This document shows, piece by piece, positions 44,190 to 55,435 of a stretch of 64,000 bases of DNA (positions are counted from its first letter, which is position 1; the number at the start of each line of letters is the position of its first letter). The position numbers and the translations under genes are program-made. A model generated the notes under the pieces. The model had not been told where the DNA came from. It did not search any database and worked only from the letters and a program-made list of their open reading frames with translations. This stretch comes from Agrypnia vestita (lineage: Eukaryota; Arthropoda; Insecta; Trichoptera; Phryganeidae). The stretch is taken from NCBI GenBank assembly GCA_016648135.1, contig JADDOH010002129.1, forward strand, positions 310,001-374,000, read 5' to 3'.

Positions 44190-44930
44190 CTTCTTCTTCT
44201 TCTTCAGCCTTCATTTCTCCACTGCTGGATATAGGCCTCTTCCATACCCTTCCATCTTTCCTTGTTATTTGCTAATTGTAGCCATTTCTTTCCCCCTCCC
44301 CCCCCAGGCAGCTATATCGAAGGCCCATCTCTTTTGAGGTCTTCCGACGCCGCTTTTATTCTCCTACTATTCAATTCAGAAATCTGGGCGTCCATCTTGT
44401 AGCATCCTGCCTTGCAACATGTCCTTCCCATTGCCATTTTGGCTTCGCTATACGATCCATGATATCCACTACTCTAGTTCTGCGCCTAATTTCATCATTT
44501 CTACTTCTATCTCTTAGGTTTACTCCAAGCATAGATCTCTCCATGGATCGTTGCGTGCATTTGAGCTTTTCTACTATTGTACATTTCTACTATTGTACTT
44601 TTCAACTATTGTACTTTTTTTTCTTTTTTTTTTTTTTAAATAGAGATGTGAACACGGAATACGTGTCACATCAATATTCTTACTATTTTCAAACTAAGCT
44701 AAACGCTTGTGCTATGAAAATAGGACTAACTTGCTAGTCTGGAGTGAGGTTCGAACCCGCGACCTTTGGATCACGAGGCCAGTGTCCTAACCACAAGACC
44801 AACAAGCTACTCTTTGTAAGGGCCATTGTCTCCATTCCGTACGTCATTACTGGCGGTATGCACGATTCAAAGGCTTTTCTTTTTAGGCTAATTGGCATCC
44901 CTTTGTTCTCAAAAATATGTGTGACTTTGC
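44190..44930 (-). pseudogene. RTE-like LINE C-terminal relic, split by a SINE
   Basis: The minus strand reads IFENKGMPISLKRKAFESCIPPVMTYGMETMALTK (44920-44816). It is interrupted by a SINE and resumes with TIVEKLKCTQRSMERSMLGV, then NLRDRSRNDEIRRRTRVVDI, IAKPKWQWEGHVARQ and WTPRFLN (44600-44380). These are conserved thumb and C-terminal motifs of endonuclease-reverse transcriptase elements. The frame is broken after RFLN. Confidence 0.8.
44620..44813 (-). mobile_element. tRNA-derived SINE, copy 3, inside a LINE
   Basis: Antisense to the window, it has box B region GAGGTTCGAACCCGCGACC (44749-44767) and box A region CCTAACCACAAGACCAAC. The body matches the 37.9-kb copy, and an A tail (T run on the plus strand) lies at 44617-44638. 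It sits between ALTK and STIVEK codons of a LINE, and AGTA occurs at both junctions. Beside the tail, a 16-bp unit GTACAATAGTAGAAAA is repeated three times. Confidence 0.85.
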
Positions 44931-45015
44931 CAAAAGCAAAGCAAAAGTTTGAGTTTGCCAAAAGCAAAGCAAAAGTTTGAGTTTGCCAAAAGCAAAGCAA
45001 AAGCAGAGAGTTTGG
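44929..45015 (+). repeat. 28-bp minisatellite, three copies
   Basis: CCAAAAGCAAAGCAAAAGTT TGAGTTTG recurs at 44929, 44957 and 44985. The last copy diverges at its end. It abuts the 5' truncation point of the LINE relic. Confidence 0.85.
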
Positions 45016-45739
45016 CAAACTCACTGTCTGCGAGAGATGAATTCACCTCTAATTTATTTCATTTTACAAATATATAATTACACGATTTCACAATTCTGAC
45101 TTCGCACGGTTGTTCACCAACTTGCTTCAATTATTGGCCGTATAACAACTAATCGAAAACTGCCACCATATGTCCAGAAGCATTGTGTAATTAATTTACA
45201 CGTGAAATTTATGTACTCTACTGTAACCTCGATCATAAATTCTGCATTTATCTATGATTTTCTAAAAAGTTCCCTAATCAACAATTTAAAAAAAGAGGAT
45301 ATAATTGTGGTGCATGAAATACTTAAAAATCTTTGAAGTTTGATTGCTTATTATTTTGGCAAATTTATTCTCCCTAATAGCACATCGCAAAAATATTTTG
45401 TTTAGTCTAAAATAATAGTGTTCTTTGACGAACATTCGCTAAATATTTTTTCTTTCTATTTTTCCATATAGAATATGTTTTGAGGAATCATCATGATGAA
45501 CTGATTCAAAAATATTGAGTAATTCTAAAATTTTATTTAGAGAGGCAACAAAAAATTTAATTTCCAAATGAAAGGTCTATTCTCTAACACAACAATTCAA
45601 AAAATCAAGAGGCATATTAAATTTTAGTTTAATTTCAAATGCATATCGATATATTTTTACCGTATTTAAAATGTTCCAAAAATAAATATATAAAAAAAAC
45701 TGATTCTATGTACAGCGGATTCATTAAGATTTTATATTT

Positions 45740-46255
45740 TAATCCCTTTATATTAACTCGTGGCGTCTGCTTGCTTGCTTGCCGGCTTGCCGTCAAAAAA
45801 AACTTTGGATCGATTTTTGACCCTTTTCCCGTGATCCAATCGAGCTGAAACTTGGCAAGTAGACTCGTGGCGATGATCAAGAAGATTTATCAAATTTTCG
45901 TTAAAAAAAAATAATTATAGTACAATTTCGGATTTTTAGAAATTTTATTGGTTTTTTCAAATTGGAATTATTAGAAAAGTTTGATTAGCAATGGCGGCCC
46001 GATAACGTCACGGAATACTACTTTACTACGAATGTCGAAAATCTAAATTGACTGACAAATGTTTTTAGAATTTAATCTTCAAAGCATGAATTGTCTTATC
46101 AAAGCTCAAAACATCTGACATTTTAGAAATATATTAAATTACTGTAAGTTTAGTGTTATGTTATATGTTTTAATTCGTCTTTAGTTGTTGTTATATTTTA
46201 CAAAGAAAGGGAGTATAATAAAAACTTTTTTTTTATGGGTTACTTTTTTACCTCT
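45740..46255 (+). repeat. Dispersed repeat with inverted CTCCCTTTCTT ends, copy 2
   Basis: It starts TAATCCCTTTATATTAACTC and has AAAGAAAGGGAGTA at 46202-46215. It shares ACTTTGGATCGATTTTTGAC, CCAATCGAGCTGAAACTTGG and AGACTCGTGGCGATGAT with 24966-25290. It is longer here, with an extra stretch of about 180 bp before the right end. Confidence 0.6.
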
Positions 46256-46557
46256 TACATAGTTATTTTTTATTATATTCGATTTATAGGTGAATTATAT
46301 TCGACTCACACGCTGATTTTTACTAATGTACATACGTATGTTCATGAACATATTTAGAAAATATTGACTAATATTATATTGGCAAATTGTCTCGTACCAT
46401 TTCGCTCCTAGAATATTCAAAGCCGTTTACTTTTATCTTTTCCGGAACATTAGTCTTTTAAAAGCACTACACACGTAAATATCAAAGGCCACAGTTGACG
46501 TAAAAGATTTGTCTGGTGACCTAATAAACCTTTTTATTGTAAAGAGGATTATTTTGA

Positions 46558-46642
46558 AGAAATTTCTCCTTCTCTGTCTTTCTCTGTCTTTTTCAATTTC
46601 TGGCTTTCTTTTGTCTGTCTTTCTCTGTCTTTTTCAATTTCT
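46558..46642 (+). repeat. 39-bp direct duplication
   Basis: TCTGTCTTTCTCTGTCTTTT TCAATTTCT occurs twice about 40 bp apart (near 46574 and 46613). Confidence 0.6.
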
Positions 46643-46879
46643 AAGTAATGAGCATCAATTTCACACCGCTAAGTGCGCTTATTAAAATTCACAAAAATGT
46701 TATGTTTTGTATCATGCAGCTGCAGTGTTTGCTTGAGATCATTTGAAAAGTTATTTAATTTTTATTTTAAGTTTTGAAACCTTATTTAAATATCTAATAA
46801 ATTAAAATTTCGTCATGTATGCTTTGTATGCATTTACGTGGCAGAGAATCCCGTTAAACTCTTAACTAGTGCTAGTTTA

Positions 46880-47370
46880 CTTGGCTCATAGGATGAGGCT
46901 TAAAGCTTCCACCACTGGATTCCAGGCAGGTGCCGGACGATAACTCGACAGCCAACTGCCCGACAAGCCAATTCGCAAAAAAGTGCTGTTAAAAGAATAT
47001 AATAAAATAAAATAATCAAAATGCTAAATTTATGACTAAATTTTGAAAAAAAATCCTATTGAGTTACTTAAGAAGAAGAATAACTCATTTCATTCCGCAC
47101 CTGGGTCCGAATACAAAGACTATATACTTAGTAATTTAAAGGTTAAATTACACTTTTAAAGCGTACCTTACTCAATCTTTAAATCATTTAAGTAGTGACT
47201 GTATTCGAGCCTTACGCATATTTCCACAAAAATATGCAAATACATATCATAAAAATTAAATACTATTTTACTTAGGTTGGCTTGTCAGACAGTAGGCAAA
47301 TGGCTGTTGGACAATCAGCTATCGGGAAGTTGACCCGAGCCCTCGCCAAGCAAGTGCCTCCTAATCTGAA
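46880..47370. repeat. Candidate MITE with diverged inverted ends
   Basis: CGACAGCCAACTGCCCGACA AGCCAA (about 46949-46974) is mirrored by TTGGCTTGTCAGACAGTAGG..AATGGCTGTTG (47277-47312). Beyond it, GCCGGACGATAACTCG is mirrored by CAATCAGCTATCGGG. The interior is AT-rich and non-coding. There is no clear target duplication. Confidence 0.35.
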
Positions 47371-48049
47371 TAAAATAAATAAGCAAACGTGTGAATGATT
47401 TTCCTTGAAAAATTCCCCAACCCCCCAGTTTATTTAGTATTTTCTTGCAATGAATATCTCTATTACAATACATACCAATACTGTATTTCAGTAACTTTGC
47501 TGTGTCGGTAAGTTTTTCCATAAATCTCCGTCGGAGGTGAGCAGCGCCACCGGCGGAAATTATTCTCGCTTTTTAAAATTGTAATAAATTCTTCAAGCCG
47601 ATGTTGTTTTCACACCTGTTGCGCGACATGGGGCGCAGGCTGGTGATTTTAAAGTATTTATTTAGATGTCTCGCAAATATCCGAGGGATTTCCTATTAAA
47701 TCCACACTACAGGGACGGAACCACCCTTGTTACTTCCAGACCAGATAACTGTAAGTAAGTCGCCTTGAGCGAAGGTAAATATTATTTCAGCAGTCTGGCG
47801 AAGAAATCAGGACATGACTAATTTGCAGTACTTAACAGTTTCTGTTTAATTATTTTTCTTCACTACATTTAATATACTTTACAACGGGAACAATTTTGCT
47901 TAATTTATTTTTGTTTGCATGTTTAACAAAAAGGGAACAAAATATTAATTAATAATATAATTATATTCTTGCACTGTCTCTTAATTTTTTTTATTGTATT
48001 GTATTTTATTTATTTTTCATTCCACTACAAAAAATAAATACATGTTACA
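47371..48049. other. No supported gene
   Basis: Nothing recognised. Confidence 0.4.
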
Positions 48050-48420
48050 TATCGTCAAGGATCGCTGCGGTGGAGAACGAAATTAAACACATAAAATTAA
48101 TTAAACTCTTATTAAATATACAAATTCATTGGACACAAACTTAACTATAACATAATTTCGTTATTCGCATTATTTTTCAATCGAGAATAGTACTCTTATC
48201 TTCTGGTTCTTTATTTTCACTAATTTTTATCGCTTGTTTATTGCCTTCACTTCCGTGACTTTACCAAATGTCAAAGTAAGACTGTTCTAGCACGATATCA
48301 GATATAATTTCGCGTATTCTTTTTTTTATTTTCGGTATAATTTCGCGTATTCTAGTTCTTTCTTAAATCTGCTAGATTATTCAGAAGACTTCGATTAAAT
48401 GCAATTCGTAACAATTAAAA
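48050..48420 (-). repeat. Possible LTR-like relic, copy C
   Basis: It shares AGAAGACTTCGATTA (about 48382) with AAAGACTTCGATTA at 23941, and has a similar arrangement to the 23.6-kb block. It is weak, without boundaries or a TATA box of its own. Confidence 0.2.
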
Positions 48421-49299
48421 ATCTCGTGACATTTTATTATCCATGTATATAAAATCAACGATCCGTGATCCAAGTATCAACGAGGTGCTCCGAGTATAAT
48501 TTGTGCTTTCTTAACCAATATTCAGACCCGATTATTTTCTCAATTTTTAACGTGCATTAACATTGCCAAACTCGATTCCGCACACATTTTACATAGAGTA
48601 TTTAATATGAACATATATTTTGAATTCAAATCCCTGTAACAATTTTAAAAATCGTACAGAAACCCTGTAATATATTCAACAAGCCGTACACCCCTGAAAA
48701 ATCACGGGACATAACAATGGCAGGAAAACTCATTTGAAGAAACCCATTTGTTTTTTTAATTGACTTTATTCGCTTAAACCTAAAACTAAATACAACAAAA
48801 TAATAATATAAAAATGTTAAGAACGTATAATTTCGACCTTTGCGTATTGCTTGAACCTCGCCCTGATTGCGTATACTCCTTTTGTCTAATATTGTAATTC
48901 CAGCAAGTTACGGACGTTACGGACCGACAGACAACGAAACTATTATTTTTAGATGATTTTTTTTTTACATAACCAAGATTTTATCTTTTTATTTCTTGAA
49001 GAGAATATCAAAGATACCTTTAAGTCTTATATCATTTTAGTTATAAATTTAATAGATCCAAAACATTCCCTGATAGAATGTCTATCTACTCCTAAACGTT
49101 GTCTTCATAATGCCCTTGAATACGATATCTCATACAATAATGACAGGGTATACGATAATTAATCAAATTCACTAAATTAGGGCAATGCACCACCCCCTAT
49201 TTATTTTTAATTATATCATTTTTTATGCGTTGCGATAGTTTTGTCAAATTAAGTTTTTGCAAGATTATCAAATTTATTCTGTATTTGTAGAAATAAATA
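48421..49299. other. No supported gene
   Basis: This is AT-rich. The motif GACAGACAACGAAACTATTA near 48927 matches the repeat at 36.07 kb. Confidence 0.35.
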
Positions 49300-49570
49300 T
49301 AATAGAAAGGTGATCAAAGTGTGCAATTATGATTGAGGATGCTTCCGACTAAAGTGATGTACAAGGTTCTAAGTATTTTTACAGAATTAAAATGTTTTGA
49401 TGATCTTAACATAAATACGAGACATTTAAGTGCATTATTTGTAATTTCATCAACGTACGAAAAGAAAGACAATGTTCCATCAAATAAATACGACACCCAA
49501 ATCTTTATATAATACAAATATGTTTCTGACCAATCATATACATTTACTAACGTAACTCAAATATTATCTA
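49300..49570 (-). pseudogene. Short LINE reverse transcriptase C-terminal relic
   Basis: The minus frame includes NNALKCLVFMLRSSKHFNSV KILRTLYITLVGSILNHNCT, which fits the thumb segment of CR1/Jockey-type reverse transcriptases (a KCLGF..R..F....LRTLY..LVRSILEY pattern). It is an isolated fragment. Confidence 0.55.
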
Positions 49571-49870
49571 AAAATGTTTTCATTACACAAGATTTGTAAA
49601 AATCTCATATTATTTACGATATTCAAATGCGACCAATGTACTCGTGTGTATCAAGGGACTCTTCCAGGAATGGATCCTGGCTGAATGCCTTCACGACGTC
49701 GTAAGCCTCCGACCATTTTCTGCTTTGCATTGCTGATTTTTATGGCGTTTATATTGAAAATAAACAGTTATACACACAGGAATGGGATATAAAACTCGCT
49801 TGTGGGTGTCATCAGATTTGTGATGTTCGTTTTTCACTACTTTTACGAGAAGTTTTTTTTTATTAATATA

Positions 49871-50409
49871 TACAGGGTTATTTGGAAAACATTAATAACC
49901 TCGCAGTACTATATTTCTACCTTGATTATGAGTCGAAAATGTTCAAGCAGCCATGACCTAATCTCAATAGTTGTGGAGTTATTCAATATAAAAGTTTGCA
50001 TTTTTTTTTTCAATATTTCTGACTGATTTTTTTACAAAACGTTGAACTATCATTACAATAACTTATACCGATTACGATTATTCGTTTCAATACATGTTAA
50101 ATAAAATGAAAAAAAACAGGCAGAAACTCCAACTGTAATTTTTTCCAATTGGAATTCGAGGGTTTGTATTATTTTATTTGACTTGCATCAAATTGAATAA
50201 ATTTTTCATATTTGATATTTGTTACTGTAATGATAGCCCAACATTTTACAAAAACTAAGCCAGAAATATTGAAATAAAAAGTCAAACTTTGATGTAACAT
50301 ACCTCTATAACTATTGATGTTAGGTCATGGTTGCTTGAACATTATCGACTCGTAATCAAGGCAGAAATATGTTTTTGTGGATTATTAATGTTGTCCAAAT
50401 AACCACGTA
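49871..50409. mobile_element. MITE with long terminal inverted repeats, copy 2
   Basis: It begins TACAGGGTTATTTGG and ends CCAAATAACCACGTA. It shares TTAATAACCTCGCAG, ATTATGAGTCGAAAATG, the central AATTGGAATTCGA and GTTACTGTAATGATAG with copy 1 at 22911. It has a longer interior containing a partly inverted duplication (AAACGTTGAACTATCATTAC on one side, GTAATGATAGCCCAACATTT on the other). Confidence 0.8.
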
Positions 50410-53236
50410 TATGTTATCATTGCAACTCAAAAATTAAAAACTTTAGAGGTCTTCTAAAGAGAGAAAAAATATGGCTCTCTATAGCTTCCTAAAAGATTTA
50501 AAATACATTTTTGCTTAAGCATTAAGGACTTACAAGCATAAAAAATACTGCGTTACCCTAACTAATGTGAGGAATTTACACAATTTTCTCCTATTCCTGA
50601 AACATTTCAAATTGCGGAGTCGACCCCTTTCCAAAATGACCAATTCAATTGTGAAATATTTGTATCAAAATTTTTGAATTGACTCTTGTGATGACCGATA
50701 AGATCCGTGTGCTTAATATTGCCAATTGAAGTGTGAAAAATATACTCAAAAGTGCATCATGATTCACATTTTTTTCTTGAGTAACCTCGCCCTACAAATG
50801 GGCTTTAAAAATCCAAACTTTTTAAAATGTACCACGTGTGACCATGTCATATAAATGTACGAGCAATATGTAAATGTCGCGTGATTATTTTGAAAAATAC
50901 CGTCTTGCTCTGCCGCGCGAATATTCTAGCATTAATCCGGCTTGACAGGACCGGTGCGTCCGCACGGGTTGGCCGGCGGTGGCCGCGGGCGGTACACATG
51001 AGAGGTGGCATTTCGCAACGAAAATCACAACTCAAACACGTACGAAACGGACAGAAATTCAAATGTTATGCTTCAATTTTACACACCTTTTAAAATACTA
51101 GGACATTTACTATTAGTCAATAGTATTGGAATTTTAGTATAGAAATAAATAAAATAGATATATCATAGTACAAAAATGTTAAGTTTTCACGGCCATTCAT
51201 AACAAAATATTAGCCCTGATAGGATTCGACAGATCTGCCAGAAAGGTCGTAGATATACGACAAAATATACATAAAACTCAAACCTGAAGTATCATAGTAT
51301 ATTTTTTGGATTATCACATATTTCTTTTTACTCGTAGGAAATGAAAAGTAAACTTTTATTATCCGTTTATATGGCAGTTTCACTGGCGTTTGTTTATTTT
51401 CCATATAAATTTTACATAAAAACACATACTTTAACACGAATATTAGGTACATACAACATTTAAATAAATAATTCTCAGTCACATATAAAGTACATTTACA
51501 AATGAACAGCGTCTTACCTTTCCAGTATAAAGATTGCAATTTGATTATTAAATACTCATTGATGAATAAAACTATACATAATAAGTTTTCATTTATTTTA
51601 AGAAAAGATTAACATATTTCAATAATATTATATATTACGTCTGTACCTGCTTTGTTAGGTTTGTCACATTTATTTTTTATATTTTAGTTAAAAAGGACTT
51701 ATTTGTATAAAAAATCTGAGAACATTTTTCTCTTTTAAACTTCATTACGAATGTGTCAAATTTACAACTAATTTATGATAACGTTATATTTTAGTAGCAC
51801 TTGTACTTTTAAACAAGGAAGCGTTATAAACATAAACATATGGTTGTAAACAAGGAAACGTTATATTTAAGTAGCATTTGTAATTTTCCTAGAACATCTG
51901 TTGATTTGATTACAAAAAAGTGTGTGTGTTACACGTGTATAACGTGCCGGAAATAAATATATTACACGAGATTTATACGCCAGAAATAACTATTTACATA
52001 AATATTACATGAGTATAATATAACGTGTCAGAAATCAATTTACTTTATTACTCGAAATTATATTAGCGACATATTCGTCATGAGCGATCGAAAAAAACTC
52101 TGCCTTAAAAGTCAGAAATTAAATACTCAATACTTTGAACCTTACTATCATAGATTAATGTAAATTTCAGAAGAACCTCGTTCCAATACGATGGTGATAT
52201 TCAAGTTTTTTCCCTTGCACCCGCCCTGCACCGTGAATATCACGACAAAAATATTTCTTTTTTTACAATTAATTCAAATAAGGAAAATGTATTTTATCAT
52301 CTCGAATCCTTTTCGCGGCCCGTTAACGTTAACATCCCCGGGAATATTCCCGGCAAGGCGAATAAGCTCCGAGAACGCTTCGCGTATTTCTGTTTGCTTA
52401 TTTTTGCTCTCACGACTCTGCCGTATCATTCATATTTATCCGGTGTTAGCGGAATAAGAGGAACGGAACTAAAAATAATCTGGAGACGCTTCTAGAAATA
52501 TCAAAGTGTAATACCGAGCGGCATCACTCGGGCGACCACGCGGAGAGGGGAACATAAATAGTTAATTAACAGCCTTTCCGTCGCACTGTCAAATCACAAA
52601 TTTCCGTTACGTCAACTTCAGACTGCCGATCCTCTCGTGGATCTTAATATTACAGATGTAGTAGGCACCCACGACTCACACCGCATCCCGATTGATATAA
52701 CTTTTATGATTAATAAATCTATCTAAATGTACGTGTTATATAAAATTGGATATTCGGCTGCCTTGTCATTTGCGTAAAAATTAGAATAGTACGCCAGATA
52801 AAATCTTTCGAGCTTCTAAGATGCCCCAAAAACGGCGATGGAAACATGTGCCGTGGTGCGTTTTGTTAACAAGTCAGTTCTATCAAACTGGTCGAAGATC
52901 GTACTCGCCAAGTTGTTTGCGCTAGTAGAAAACGTCGTAAAAACGGTGAAAAAAGTATTAATATTGTATGGAAAACAGTGGAAAAGAATATGAGGCACGC
53001 AAAAATCAAATGAAAAAGTATTTTTATTTTATTTTTCAATAATTAACTGACATATAACAATGATATGTTTAATACCTCAACGCTATCAAATTTATGCTCA
53101 ATTCGGAAAAACGAGTGGATAGTGCTTCCAAAGTTAAATGCAGGATAACACAGTAACTGACCTTCGACACAGTGATTTTCTCAAAATCTGATGAATATTT
53201 TTATTTTTCTGTTATAATTAAGCACTAAAGTTTAAT
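50410..53236. other. No supported gene; small features only
   Basis: A GC-rich patch at 50920-51000 has overlapping frames on both strands and no domain. Around 51185-51290 lies a decayed member of the 22.4/55.1-kb family (TTTTCACGGCCATTCAT, then CCTGATAGGATTCG). Around 52320-52352 lie GTTAACGTTAAC and the palindrome CCGGGAATATTCCCGG. Confidence 0.4.
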
Positions 53237-53410
53237 TATTTATTTATTTTTAAAATAAATATGCGAGCACGGAATACGTATCACATAAACTTAATATTTT
53301 CAAACTAAGCTAAACGCTTGTGCTATGAAAATAGAACTAGTTTGTTGGTCTAAAGTGAGATTTGAACCCGCGAACCTTGGATCACGAGACTCAAGACCAA
53401 CAAGCCATTA
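53237..53410 (-). mobile_element. tRNA-derived SINE, copy 4
   Basis: Antisense: GAGATTTGAACCCGCGAACC (box B) then CAAGACCAACAAGCC at the 5' end. The box A region is shortened by a deletion (ACGAGACTCAAGACC). The body AAACTAAGCTAAACGCTTGTG matches the other copies. It is the most degraded of the four. Confidence 0.75.
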
Positions 53411-55059
53411 ATATAATATTTGTGTTAAAGTTATCTTAATATCTTTTAAAAATTATGAAAATTCTAGAATATAACAGTTTTACGACATTTTTGCAAAATA
53501 TATTTCTCAAAATTTTTCGGCACATAGTTTTAATTTATTAGATGTATTAACTTTTTCTAATACAAACCCTACTCCGTTTTATTGATCCTAATCAGACATA
53601 AGACAGTAATTATTATTTAGAAGTCTCCTGCCACGTTAACTTTTCCCGCTGATAAAAATGTGTATTTATGAAAAGTCAATTTTTTTATCAGTTACACTCT
53701 AGGATTTATCTTCCTGAAGAAAATAAATCAGCCCACCCCCAGATATCTCACCCTCCCACTGCTTACATGTCCGAATTTTTAACTCATTATTAGAAAAAAA
53801 AATTGTCAGGGCAAAACGAATGCACCACTCTTGTCCCCACCCCTACTTATTAATATTACGCAATTAAATGATTAATGTAGCCACGTTGAGGTAAAACATC
53901 TCAAGTAATAGTTATAAAGTGAAAAGTTACATAATATTAATTCATAAAAATGTTTAATATAAGTCAAATTTAAATCAAATTCGTAATGTATTATTATAAT
54001 AATTTAATAAGCCATTCAATAGCTGATATATGTTAATAAATAGAACGGAAATATGGCAAAACGTACCGGAAATTGATGGATATGACTGATTTTATTTTCT
54101 ACAATAAATCGGTAAAAGTTAAGTAAATTATGTATAAATAATTCTTTAAAATCGTTTAATTAAAAAAATATTCAAAAACAACATCAGCCTACTGCATAAA
54201 AAAGTCTTTGGGTAATTTTTTTATTATAATTTAATTATATATTTTATATATTATTATGAACATTTAAATTCTTTTTACGTTATAACGCCTAGTACTCGGG
54301 AGGTCATCATAAAAAGTACTTTTTTTTACTAAAATTAAGAAAATGTGTGCTTGTAATTCATTTTAGATATCGCATTAGACCACTTATTATCGGATTTACT
54401 TTATTATTTATTTAAATTTGACTTCAGTATTATATTCCAAATAATAAATCTGGCAACGCTGCGAGTTTTTGACAGCTTGCTACGGTGTAACTTGTAAACT
54501 AAAGAAATGTGTGATGATATTCCTCAATTTCGGCACAATGCACGTAAAACAATGTAGATTTATATAAAAAAATTAAACTATATTACAATCATCTGTGCAT
54601 ACTAGATAAAATTACCTAAAATGATTTTTGAATAATAAAGCGGCATTAATTATTATTTATTATTTCATAAAAAGGGTTTGAATTTGGAGCACAGATTATC
54701 ATTTACGAAAAGTTGAACAATGTAATTATGAATTACTAATGTTTTAAAAAACTTTAAACTGGCTAAAAAGATGTCTATAGACAGTTATAAAATATGAATA
54801 GTTATCATATATTGACGAAGTATAGTGAGTCTTCTCAGCTTTCTTTCGGCCCCGTTCGGCTTTCATCGGCCGTTTACGTTAGTCGCGAGAATTGCCAAAC
54901 TGAATTACGGCGGATATAGCATTGAATTTGAAAATGACTGACAGATATTTGCGTAAATTTTCGATCATTTAGAATCAAATATCTACAAAACTGCACGTCA
55001 GAAAACCATTTTTATAATGTTGACAAACTACGAAAATTGATGAATAAATATTACAAATG
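53411..55059. other. No supported gene
   Basis: This is AT-rich DNA without recognisable frames or repeats. Confidence 0.4.
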
Positions 55060-55232
55060 CCCTCAGGTTTTCACGGCCGTTCAGAATCTTGTGTATAGTT
55101 TAGTGGGATATTCTGCCATATACACATGACCTCTCTGGCCGACGTTTCGGATCCCATTGCAGGGTACACGGCAGAATATCCCAGAAAACTATACACAGAA
55201 GATTCTGAACGGCCGTAAAAACCTGAGAATAT
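55060..55232. repeat. Inverted repeat of Penelope-end type
   Basis: CTCAGGTTTTCACGGCCGTT CAGAATCTT..TATAGTTT..GGGATATTCTGCC is mirrored as GGCAGAATATCCCAGAAAAC TATACACAGAAGATTCTGAA CGGCCGT..CCTGAG. Arms are about 57 bp with a loop of about 50 bp. Within the loop the minus strand reads CCTGCAATGGGATCCGAAAC GTCGGCCAGAGAGG, a stem-loop, GAAAC and the ACGT palindrome. Confidence 0.7.
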
Positions 55233-55329
55233 TTGTTATATTTATTAATCAATTTTCCGACTGGAGAGCGTACGAAGTAAGAAAGAAAAGCTGCTTAGCA
55301 ACTTAGCTTTTCTACAAAGGTGTAAAGCA

Positions 55330-55435
55330 CAGTACATCAGCGCTGATGATGGACCCTGCAATGGGATCCAACATCGGCCAGAGAAGTCACATGTACACGG
55401 CAGAATATCCCAGAAAACTATACACAGAATATAAA
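55330..55435 (+). repeat. Partial copy of the same family with CTGATGA core
   Basis: CTGATGATGGACCCTGCAAT GGGATCC is followed by AACATCGGCCAGAGAAGTCA and ACGGCAGAATATCCCAGAAA ACTATACACAG. It supplies the CTGATGA half missing from the palindrome loop at 55130-55170, but its GAAAC is damaged (CAAC). Confidence 0.65.
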
